From NCBI RefSeq assembly GCF_037975245.1, contig NC_092575.1:17573810-17637809 (forward strand): a stretch of DNA of 64,000 nt, given 5' to 3'. This document shows, in pieces, positions 48,701-59,330 of this stretch. The notes beneath the pieces were generated by a model. That model did no database searches, was not told the origin of the DNA, and saw only the letters and a program-made list of their open reading frames with translations. The first letter of the stretch is position 1; every line of letters begins with the position of its first letter. The translations under genes were made by a program, and so were the position numbers. Origin of the DNA: Apostichopus japonicus. Its lineage: Eukaryota > Echinodermata > Holothuroidea > Aspidochirotida > Stichopodidae.

Positions 48701-51040
48701 CCGGGTCCAGAACGCCTTTGTCAGTCTGGGGTGGGTTATACCATCCTCCCACCATTGGAATCCCATGGCGTTTACTACCTGTGTCTTTGATAGTAGCTGG
48801 GTCCCATGGAAACCATGATCAACAACGGAAGAACGCTGACTGGAATATAAAAGTTATATTTCTACGTACAGAAGTTTATTACCCTCAATCATATTACCTT
48901 CTATTACCCTGTTGGGCGGACTATTGACCAAAACTAGATTAGATAAGATAGTCCAGGGGTGAATTTATTTCTGAACGATGAATCATATGTCGGTTTATAC
49001 ACGATGATACACTGAGTTTCTATCTATAACAAAAGAAAGTTGGCAACCTTTCGGTGTATGAAAGCAGTACCCCGACAATAGTTGACACTAGTGACCCGAG
49101 GACTCTCCTATCAGAACGGTAACTTCCGCATTGTATGTATGTTGAGTCAACCGATCAGATACAGACAGAATGATGCATTTATACATAAATTATTAAGCTT
49201 AGCCTGGACACGGTATTGTACTACTGTTGTAATTGAGACTAACAGAAACTCAACGGGAACGCTTTCGAATGTAATCTAAGAACCTAGGTAGTCGGATATT
49301 TTATAAATCTTGTGGATGTGTAAAATTGCAAAACCTGGACTACTTCTGGCACGACGATGGTATTCTTGTTTTGTGTTGAAGATTATTTGTAAGAAACGTG
49401 TATTCTGTTCGTTATAAACAGTACTGTACTATAGCCTAGCATCATGTTCAACATGTATCATCTGTGCGCCTAGGCTAGGTTAGCTGCAATAGTCTGCTGA
49501 GCACTGAAAGATCAGTGCTACCGAGTACATAAAGCATTAATCAAGTATGCAGTAGTTTTAATACTAGTAATAGTAGTACTACTAGTAAGTAGCAGTAGGT
49601 TAGTTCTTGGGCAGGTAGTAATGCTTATATAGCGTAGCACTAGAGCAAATAGTAATACTTAGAATTGTCATATGTGTCAAGCTTAACTTAGAGTTAGACT
49701 GTCACTATCCTACAACTAGTCAGACTTGAACAGGAGGTAGCCTAGGCTAATTATTTGTTGCCTACTTGACAAGGCCTGTTGGTACTAACATTAGTGCTAG
49801 TATGCTATTATATACATGATGTAGCCTACAGTGAAGTAGGTATAGAAAAGAATGTTTGGTGCACCACAAACAGGGCAAGAAACAAAAGAATGAAAAACAC
49901 CATTTAGATTTAGTCCCATTTTTCTACTTCTGGATTCTTCCATTAGTTTAACTTGAACTATAGTACTTCCAAAGTAGGGCCCAGATATGTCCTTCATACC
50001 TGATCCCATCGACACATTAAGTTAGATTTTCAATCCGTAAAAGATTGCTATTATCTTAGCTTAGCTGTAGGGGTCAAAGTGGATTTTGGAGCACTGTTTC
50101 GAAATGAAGAATGGAGGAAGAATGTTGAAAAAAAAGGAGGCAGCTCTTTAGTTTCTTTACAGAAACAAGCTACCCTTGCAGCCAAAGTACTGGCAGCCAT
50201 AATCCTTGCTATTGTTCTTAATTGCTCTGAAATGTAGTGTTATTAGTGGCATAAATAGGTACTTTAAGCAAATATATTATGATTTTTTAAAAGTTGTTGC
50301 TCATGAATAGATCTTCATAGTCTGAACAAGCCCTATCCCTATGTTCTTGATATAACCCACATGCATACATTTTTTGTTTAAATTACCAACTGGTTCCTGA
50401 TCACTGCCAAGTGGCTCCTAGTTCTACCTAAATGACTGTGACCCAGGAGCCACTTTTCACAGAAAGTGTCTCTTTGACCTCAAAATCTTAACTTCACCCT
50501 GAATGATATCATTGGTGCAAGTATTTCATAACAAAATTAAAAATGATTCAGCATATAAATATTACGTTTGGAGAATTATACTGGTTAAATGTAATGATTT
50601 AGATCCTACGCATAGGCCTTCTGCTTTTTCATGATAAGAAGGAAGGTCTAGTAGGTCTAAGTGACAGTTTAGGCTGCTTTAATACTGGCCAACTAAATCC
50701 ATAGCCCAGTTCACTCAGGCCTAATGGTAGATAATCTTTGACATGAGGTCATGAACTTAACATCAGGTGTGGTATTTGGGCCTTAGAATGCTAAGTCTTG
50801 TACAGGTAAAGTTGTCTGGTTGCCTGATGGCAATGCTACAGGAAATGCCACTGGCTTCATCCAGGGTTAATAAAAGTTATGTGTACATATGTCTCTATGT
50901 AGAGATACATGGTAGACATTCATTTTAATTCAACATTAATGTATTGAAACTTGGCTTAATTTCTTTAAACTTCCTTTTTGGTTTCGATGATGATCGTAAC
51001 CTATGCATTCATGATTGCGAGTGTGTGTATGTATGTCTGA
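45796..51040. other. Intergenic region between the two divergent genes
   Basis: No gene recognised. A C run lies at 48443-48454. An ATG-plus-donor configuration at 47937-47958 (MAVSWT then GTAATC) could be a first exon but has no other support. The untranslated first exon of the TBC1D10-like gene should lie here. Confidence 0.4.
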
Positions 51041-51067
51041 GTGTGTGAGTGCGTTTGTGATGCCCAG

Positions 51068-51795
51068 CTTGTAAACACGATATCTCAAGAAGGGAAGGTC
51101 AGACCAATTGATATTTAGTGTGTAGAAGTACCACATTGACTACAAGAAGCCTATTGTTTTTGGTGGAGGTCAAAGGTCATTTGAGGTAGGGATGCACCGG
51201 ATCCAAATTTTTGGATCCGGCCGGAACCGGATTTTGCAGGATAGTACATGAAATCCGGCCGGATAAAATCCGGCCTAAACCGGATATTTTTATTACACAA
51301 AAGAAAATCATTATTAAGAAGTAGATAAAGCTTCATATTAGTACAGTACTGTAGTTGTATTATTTTGGTTGATCTTTAGAAACAGTGGGTCAGACCATTG
51401 AGAAAATTAAAATAAACATGTTAAACCTAGTTTTTCCTTACTTTGAATGTTTTTATTAATTTTTGGAAATAGTTTACATTGATTTAAGTTAATACCAACA
51501 CCTTTTTAAGGAATAATTCAGGCCAGATTTTGAAAAAGATCCCGCCGGATTTTGAAAAATATCCGGCCGGAACCGGATTTTGAAAAATATCTGGCCGGAA
51601 ACGGAACCGGATAATTGCTCACTATCCGGCCGGATATCCGGTGCATCCCTAATTTGAGGTCACCAGGGGTCAAATTGTGAAAACCTTGTAAACACAGTAT
51701 CTCAAGAAGGAAAGCTTAGGAGGACCTCATATTTAGTATGTACTGTAGGAGTACCACATTGAGTACAAGAAGCCTATTGTTTTGGTGGAAGTCAA
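51068..51795. repeat. Satellite-like tandem repeat, two copies, interrupted by a transposon
   Basis: 'cttgtaaacacgatatctca' at 51068 recurs as 'cttgtaaacacagtatctca' near 51685. Both copies continue with 'agtaccacattga(c/g)tacaag' and 'aagcctattgtttt'. Without the 465-bp insertion and its duplicated target the period is about 144 bp. Confidence 0.85.
51187..51651. mobile_element. hAT-type MITE, 465 bp
   Basis: Terminal inverted repeats TAGGGATGCACCGG and CCGGTGCATCCCTA, with a perfect 8-bp target duplication ATTTGAGG on both sides. Interior rich in 'ccggccggat'. No coding capacity. It splits the satellite described above. Confidence 0.95.
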
Positions 51796-51899
51796 AGGTC
51801 CGAGTACTTAAGGCTGTTTGTAACACCTTTTTATTGATGATCACAATTAAAAGTACTTGCATTTTAATACAAGTTTTTCTTCTTCTTCTTATATTGCAG

Positions 51900-52248
51900 A
51901 TTTGTTTGAAGCTATTTCCATAATTCAAGAATGATGTCCATTTAGAAAGATGGAACCTGGTTAATGTACATATGATGGACAGCCTGAATGTTTTCCTGAA
52001 TATAACAATTTTTAGAACTTGAATAGGGGATACATTCAAAAAGCTTCACTATTGTGCAATTTATTAGTTAAATACATGAAGCCACTACATCTTGGTTAAA
52101 TAACCATGACAACTGTAGACAAAGATTCAGACTATGATGATGATGATGAAGTACCGCAGAATGGATCCATCGGTGCTAGACCCAAAGAGAACATCCCAAC
52201 GACGGACCGATATGGATTCATGGGAGGCAATCAATTCACCAGAGAAGG
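51900..52248 (+). CDS. TBC1D10-like Rab GAP, 5'UTR exon with first coding segment
   Basis: Coding part is 52106-52248, phase 2 out. It encodes MTTVDKDSDYDDDDEVPQNG and ends TTDRYGFMGGNQFTREG. The DRYGFxGG segment is characteristic of the region just before the TBC domain in TBC1D10A/B (EPI64), GTPase-activating proteins for Rab GTPases at the plasma membrane and microvilli. An in-frame TAA at 52097-52099, 9 nt upstream of the ATG, fixes the start. The exon appears to begin at 51900, after a strong acceptor (a TTCTTCTTCTTC tract then TTGCAG), so an untranslated first exon must lie further left. The donor is GTAGGT. The TBC domain itself is not visible and must be encoded beyond the window. Several short upstream ORFs precede the ATG. 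Confidence 0.75.
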
Positions 52249-52449
52249 GTAGGTAGTTACTCTGGGGCCATGAATGGCATTTAATGTGCAGCTTAGTGCA
52301 TGAATGATCATTTGATGGTGACGTGTAGAGTGTTGTTAAATTTCAGGTGTGATAGGAGGTTAATTATATAGCAATTAGATACAAAAGACCATCATGACCT
52401 TGAAAACATTAGATGTGCTCTAGGCATTGCTAAAATTTGCAAGTGCTTA

Positions 52450-53045
52450 AAGTCTCAAACATGTGTGTTTGCCAAATTTAAAATTCAACCTTTCCAGCTT
52501 ACTGCCCTAAAAGCTCAGTGAAAATAACACTGTTCTATGCAATTTTCATATTAATTATTTTTATTGAGTTATGTGTCGTTAAACATTTTGAGCTGAATAA
52601 AATTCGCCAGATTTTTTAACGAGTCCGTAGATTCTACAAACTTGAATCAAAATTTGCAAGCCCCGCCCAACAGATCATGCGCCAATCAAATCTCTCTGTT
52701 TTGTTTACGACCGTTGAGGCCTGTGTAGTAGCCTGTGTTAGGTCCACATTTGAATAGTATCTTTGTTTTGGTCTTACCGATGAAATTGGGTAAGAAAAAA
52801 TGGACGATACAAGTATATATAGGTTACATTTGTGTGATTAACATGCTGATAAGGGCGGTCGCAGTGATTTTACAGTAAATCGTTCGCGCAATAAGGGCAA
52901 AAGAAAATAAATTGCTCTCTTTCAATTGCTACAGCTTTTCTCCATTAAACCCACCTGGTCAGAGTGCATTTAGAATAAGAAACATTGAATCTGCTTCGGA
53001 AGTTCATTTTCCGAAATTCATCAGCAAACAAGTATTGAGAGTTTA
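52450..53045 (+). repeat. Unclassified dispersed repeat, copy 2
   Basis: Inverted homologue of 12520-13165, beginning 'gtgtgtttgccaaatttaa' and ending 'catcagcaaacaagtattga'. Lies in the first intron of the TBC1D10-like gene. Both copies are in the sense direction of their host genes. Confidence 0.85.
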
Positions 53046-56000
53046 AAGATTTACCGGCTAAACTTAAGTTCCCCCTCAATCAGTTACTGTGCAGGCAATT
53101 GAGACTTGCATGATAATATGTGCTGATAATAAGCAGTATGTACAGGGCTAATGCTAGGTAAGGAAGTTATGCAAATTCTTTGACTGATGTTAATGGTTAC
53201 TGACTTACCACATGTTTATGTTCCTCATGTCTACTGGCAGGAAAATGGTCATTGCCTTTTTAATTTTTTGTTACAAGATGTTTGACATTAGGGTGTTTAA
53301 AATAATTGTCCGGGTCACCGTGCCCGCAGACCCCCTTCCCCCCCAAGGAATGCTCACCCCCTCCAGTGTCACAAACCATTTACGGCCTCTCACATGAGAA
53401 ATCCCAGGGGAATCCGGCACTTTTCTCTTGAAAGGCCCAAAGTGTACTAAAATAGCCTCAATTGGCCCAATCATGCACCACAAGATGTACATCCATTTCT
53501 GTACTCTAACCTACAATCTACAAATAATCAGATCCTGTTTGAAAGTGTAACGATAAAGGTGACTGCTGTTGCTAAACGGCACTTTTCGTGAGGGAGAACA
53601 CACGGGCGGGCAGATTGATATTGACTCTAAATGGAGTACAGTATGCCATCTTAAGGATGTACCAATTATTGCTAACAGTATAGGATAGCGTTCATCCTGC
53701 AGTAAACAAAGTTGTGCTTGTTATTGGGCTGAAGATACATATATACGACATTAACTGCCTTCTGTAAGAGAGCTAGAAAGATGAGCAGTGTGTATGCATG
53801 GTAGGAGTTATTTTTCATATTATAGACAGTTCTTTCCCATACATACACACATAATTTTGTGAAAAGGATATAGTTGTCGATATTTTAGTGTTTTATATTA
53901 TGTAATCCTTTGATCATGTTTTATGGAATTGTTGTGCTTTACAGTATGTTTATACATTTTAATGTTATTATTATATTAGAAACATGACAGCCATTTGAAA
54001 CAAATTGCCAATTAATGAAAGTGCCAGTAGGTAATGCAGGAGTTTACTTCACATGTACCGAACTTTAAGCTTTGCTGCATATTAAAATGTCATTTGAAAA
54101 TGATCCCTTTATGCCACTGCCATAACAGTTTTCCTGCCTCGGCATTTTAATAGGCCTGCTCTCGCGGTACATCGCTTGAAATTTGAGCTGTATTAGTGAC
54201 TTTTCCATGCTCGTTTCCTTTTGCTAGGCTTCGCGAATTGATTACGTAACACACAGGCTTACGTTCCAAACTATTCACTTTACAGGTGCAAAAGTGGGCA
54301 GTGGCGAAAAATAAACGGCAGTCTTACTGAAGGGCGGAATTTCAAATGTTATCTTTGATTTGTGTCCTTACCTGAATTACATTTTATTAGGAGATAAAAA
54401 CACATGTACAGTAACAGTACATTTAAAGAGGACTGTATGTCCAAAAAAGGGAAATTCACTACAAACTTAGATATGTACAGTTACTCTTTTAAGTATTATG
54501 ATATATATCATCGAATCAACAGGAAATAGTCAAGGACCAAATTACGTTCATCAGGCTTCTGACTTGTCGTTCAAATATTTGACCCGGCATTTCTGTGGTA
54601 GAGAATATTTCCCTAAAGTGACATTTGAACTCCCAATGAGGAAATATCGTTGATAGAGATATACTCACGAAGAAGGTTCTATCTGACGTTTGTACTCGAA
54701 CAAACTTCAAGAGTTGATTGTGTAACTTATAAATCAAGGTTGAACATACTGCTACGTTCATGACACCTGTGCATATCATATACACTGACTTTCACATGCA
54801 TACATGTACACCACTTAGGCAAAATATTAGTAGCTTAACACAGCAGGTGCGAAACTTCTTGTGCAACCACCATGATCCAAATTGGGTGACCACCTCCTCC
54901 CTAGCCTACTCCGACACTAGTTTAAAGTTAGGATGATCACGTACTCACAGCGACTTACGATGCAAGACTCAAGGAGGGACAGACCTTCCAGAATAGAGAC
55001 AAAAACTGCATTAATGCTGTATGAACAAGACAAAATCAACTTTGTCTGCTTCTGGTTGGTCAATTTCTATTGTACATACATGTAGGCCTTCATAATTTGA
55101 TGTGGACCATGATAGTCCTTTGCCTAATTATATATATTGAATGATTTTGAGGTGATGATTATATGCAACAAATATTGCTTGCAACCCCTGTTAGTGTCAT
55201 AATTATTTTAACCATTAATAGTGTTGTGTTTCTTCTACTCGAGGAATTAAGATGATTGAGATGGTCTTTTCCTGTACTATTCTTCACTTCCTTAATGTAT
55301 TAACCTGTCCCCTGCATCCTTTCATCTCTCGTTTTACACCCCCCCCCCCATCCTCCCATTGCCATTTCTCTCTCCACCTCATAAAATCTCGTGCAATATT
55401 CTCTTCTCCCCCTCCTTTAAGAACAGTAGGTCAAAGACTGATCATCATTTGATTTCATACAGCACTATACACATACAGTAAGACACATTTGTGTCTACAT
55501 GAAAAGAGTTTATCTTCCATGTGAATTTCTGTTACACTTTCAATTCACTTGATTGTCTTTTGTAGGTAATATATATTATCTCCAGTAGGACTGCATGAAG
55601 CATTCTCTCAGAGCTACTGCAATGAGTCAATAACCAATAAGTATTGTACATGGGTCTGTTCACGTTAAAGCGCCCAAATTAGCATAAATGGCATTTGGAG
55701 CATTGTGACAAAATAATTAGAGATTCTAGAGATACAAATATTATCCCCATGGAGAGAGTCCACCTAGCTGTACCTACCATAGCATAGACAATTTCCTGAG
55801 ATATGCATATAGGTATGCTATACTCCCAGAAGTGCCGAAATGTGGACGGAAAATGTTGCCGTTTTCAAACTGCACAATTTGTACTTTGATCTATTCTCAA
55901 CTCCAAAAGAGGATTACTTCAAATTTTGTCATGATTGAACTTTGTGGCTATAGGTTCCCTCTCATAAATATTTCAGAAAATTTCATTGATGAATTTGCGA

Positions 56001-57259
56001 ATTATTGCGAAACTGGACCAGTGTTTCGGACATCACTTTTTCCGTCCACATTTATACACCAATTTATGAGTGGCATAGTTTGGGGTGAAATAACAAATGT
56101 TGAAAGTGGTGTGCCTTTTCAATACTGTCATAGTTGTATCAAATAAAATATATATCAGATGCATGTCCATTCAGCCACATTTTACTACACAATGAAGTTA
56201 AACAACATGCAAAATGTTTCCGTCCACATTTTGGTGATGTCCGAAACGTCATGAAGCAACTAATATATGAAGTATGCTAAAACCCACAAGACTGTTTTGT
56301 TACTCTAATTAAAGCATAAGTACTCCCTCAACTACAGTATGTACATGACACATTTCCACTCATCCGTTTTGATTTTATAACCATTTCAAATTTTCCGTCC
56401 ATGTGTGTGATGTCCGAAACACCAGTGATGTCCGAAACAAGTTTTAATTAATATTACTTTATGTTGCTTGAAAAAAAGACACAATAGATGAGCACTTCAT
56501 ATATTATGACAAGTTCTATTGTTACAAACATACATACTGCACTACTCAAAACTTCATCCATCTTTACCAAATATTATAGCAAAATAACCTTAAAAGTATG
56601 TTTCGGACATCACCATGTGTTTCGGACATCACTTTTGTGAATCCAACATATTGTAAAACAGCACTAGTTTCAACTGAATGATTCAATTGGTTGATTTCAG
56701 TGTGCTAGAATACACTAAGATCCTACAACAGAATGCTTCTTAACTTTTGGTGTCATTTGACCAACATGTATTCATCTTTTGATGACTTGTGACAAGTCTA
56801 AAATGATATTCTACATATTTGGGTATGAATGTTACTGGGAACATCAAGTTACTTGGATTTTTCTAGAACTGACATCATTAACACTACAATTTTCCATCAT
56901 TTAGTACTGAAGAAGTAAAAAAAACATTTAGTGAAATTTTTTCTGACATAACATGTATCAGGATACCATCACAGTATACAGTACATTAGAAAGTAATGCT
57001 GTAATTGTCTGCTATAGCTTAAATCAAGCTATTTGTCACAACCATAGAAAGCCTTTTATAGGCTAGAAGAACTACATCAAAGGGCACGTGGGTACCATGC
57101 ATGGACTGTCATGTGATGTGTCTGAGCTTCCATGGCGGTACCAATTTGATATTTCCCAATATCATATTGATAATTGTAAAGTTAATTACACACAATTGGA
57201 ATAGGCCTAGATGAGTTTTGTAGCACAGTAGCTCATGTTTCTATCACATCGGTCTACAG

Positions 57260-57666
57260 CAGGGTTGTCCAACCTATTGCAGAGGAGGGCCACATGGAAT
57301 GATTATGATGAAGTAGGGGGCCGTATGAACCCTTCGCTCGATTTTTCGACTTTTTGCGCGAAGCCTAAGGCAACAAAATGTGAGCACTGCGCGTGGAGCG
57401 CACTAACTTATTTTCCTTCCTGATAAAACAGTCCAGCCGGCCCCCCTCCCCTCTCCTCCCCTCCGCTGAGAGAGTGTCATACAAACTGACCTGTATGAAG
57501 TTTTTTTTTTGGACCCAGAAGGTTCGAATGATTGATTATATAGCTTCAAATTGTTATCAATAAATCTGCTCACTAAATTTCACACCGTAGAGCCTCTGTG
57601 GCGGGCCGGACGCAACCCTGCGGCGGGCCGGACTGTGGCCAGCGGGCCGTAGGTTGGACAACCCTG
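57260..57666. mobile_element. hAT-type MITE, 407 bp, nested
   Basis: Terminal inverted repeats CAGGGTTGTCCAACCTA / TAGGTTGGACAACCCTG (one internal mismatch) and a perfect 8-bp target duplication GTCTACAG. Ends resemble Charlie-type hAT elements. GC-rich interior ('gcgggccgg'). Inserted inside the 5.2-kb element. Confidence 0.95.
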
Positions 57667-58840
57667 GTCTACAGCATAGTATGTCAACGTCACTTTGAAA
57701 AACTGAACACCGTTCAGTGTCGTCAGTCGCTCTATATGATATGGACTCAGTGTGCATCTATAATGCCCTATGTCAGAGCAGTTTTACTGTTGATGGGAAC
57801 TTGATGGTTGTCAAGAAAAGCTACCAGTATTTTGGGAAGATGTTAGCTAAGTAGTAGGACTGTGGAACGTGTCTGGTGATCTAACCTATAAATGTTGGTC
57901 AACGACTATAAATATAATGTTAAGGTACAGACATTGCTAGGTAACTGTGTGTTGTCTGCTGCTCTAAGCCCAAATATACATTTACTGTACTAGTTAGTAA
58001 ATCACAATTGGCAATGTTGAGATTAATGCAGTATATCAGATTATTGGTACCACCCTGGAACACATTACAGTACATGACCCTCTATGACTGATATGTGGAG
58101 TTACCGTGTGATGAAACCTCCAGGTTTACTTGATGGTGTCAACAGTATTAATATACACAGAGTGGTGCATCATGCATGACCATGTTTTCATTCCGAGTTG
58201 CTTCAGACTTCAGAGCTTTAGTGATATGTATACAGATATTTATCATTATGAAACTTAAGGATAAAGCTGAGCAATTTGCTGAGCTGCTGTATATCATAAC
58301 ATCTAGGCCTTATACTTATGTAAGTTTAGGCCATAAGCTTAAATCATAACAATCTTACAAAGTAAATCATTTAATACATTTATATGTGACAAGGAGTATT
58401 TGTACAAACCATGAATACTTGTTTTTCACATTATAATAGCCAAGGCATGATGAATCTCAATAAAGAAGGATATTTAAACTAGTACTTAGAGTACTACTAC
58501 AGTAGTATATAGGCTACTACTGTTGCTTAACTGGGCCAGTGGAAGCAATCTTCAACATTGGCAGATCCAGCTCAAAGGTGCATGAGGAGGTGGTGGGCGC
58601 GGGTGGGTACCATTTGAAGGGGTGCAAAATAGTTGATATTGCTGACATTACAAAATAGGACCAAGTATTCTAGTAGAGTTTAGGATATGATACCTCCCCT
58701 CTGAAAATTGTTTAAATAGTAGACTCAATGATACTAGCTACAACAGGTGGGTGCCAAATTAGCTATGTAGGGATGTCTCCTGTGTACATCTGTATATTTA
58801 TTAAATGGTAAATATTTGCTGTTTGTTTCAATTATTGCAG

Positions 58841-58874
58841 ACTTCATCTAGATAATGATGGAAATGTGGAAACC
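58841..58874 (+). CDS. Possible TBC1D10-like exon 2 (weak)
   Basis: 34 nt after a convincing acceptor (pyrimidine tract then TTGCAG). In the phase left by the first exon it encodes GLHLDNDGNVET, giving TREGLHLDNDGNVET, roughly where TBC1D10 proteins have a variable acidic linker before the TBC domain. Against it: the donor (GTAAAA) is weak, and the site lies inside a 5.2-kb transposon, so it would have to be an exonised piece of that element or an older exon engulfed by it. Confidence 0.22.
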
Positions 58875-59095
58875 GTAAAAGATAAAAAGAATTCTATAAC
58901 CCTTTTGGGGGAAAAATTTCTTTGCAGTCAATAATAATACCATTTTCTGCAAAATAATACATAAGTTGATGTTTCTGGGAAGTGTTGGTGAATGCTGGCC
59001 ATGCAAAAGGTATGCTGGACAGGTAACGAATGTGGTGAAGCAGAGATTAACTTTATGCAAATGGTGATCAATGAATGGTTACTATATGGAGTGTT

Positions 59096-59330
59096 ATGGA
59101 GTTTTAGCTCAGTGGTTAACGCCGGTGCCTTTCAATCATTAGGTCCCGAGTTTGTGTCACTCCAAGATTAATGTATGTCGTCAAGTTACAGAGTTGTTGA
59201 CAATTGACAATTTGTAATCATGGACATTAAATATGAATGTAAGAGACTGACTTCTCTCAGCTTGCGGCCTTGATAAGCCAATGATGGCTTCTTCGAGAGT
59301 TCCTGCTTGCAGGAGGATCTAAACTACATG
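59096..59330 (+). mobile_element. tRNA-derived SINE, nested
   Basis: The head 'ttttagctcagtggttaac' (box A) is followed by 'ggtcccgagtttgtgtcac', a decayed box B. The body has 'atgtatgtcgtcaagttaca' and 'cagcttgcggccttgataag'. Inserted inside the 5.2-kb element. 3' end approximate. Confidence 0.75.

Noticed and set aside
55832-56146. 104-residue frame inside the 5.2-kb transposon as a transposase
   Set aside because: Too short, no catalytic motif recognised, and it is built partly from the repeated 'ccgtccacatt' and 'tcggacatcac' motifs.
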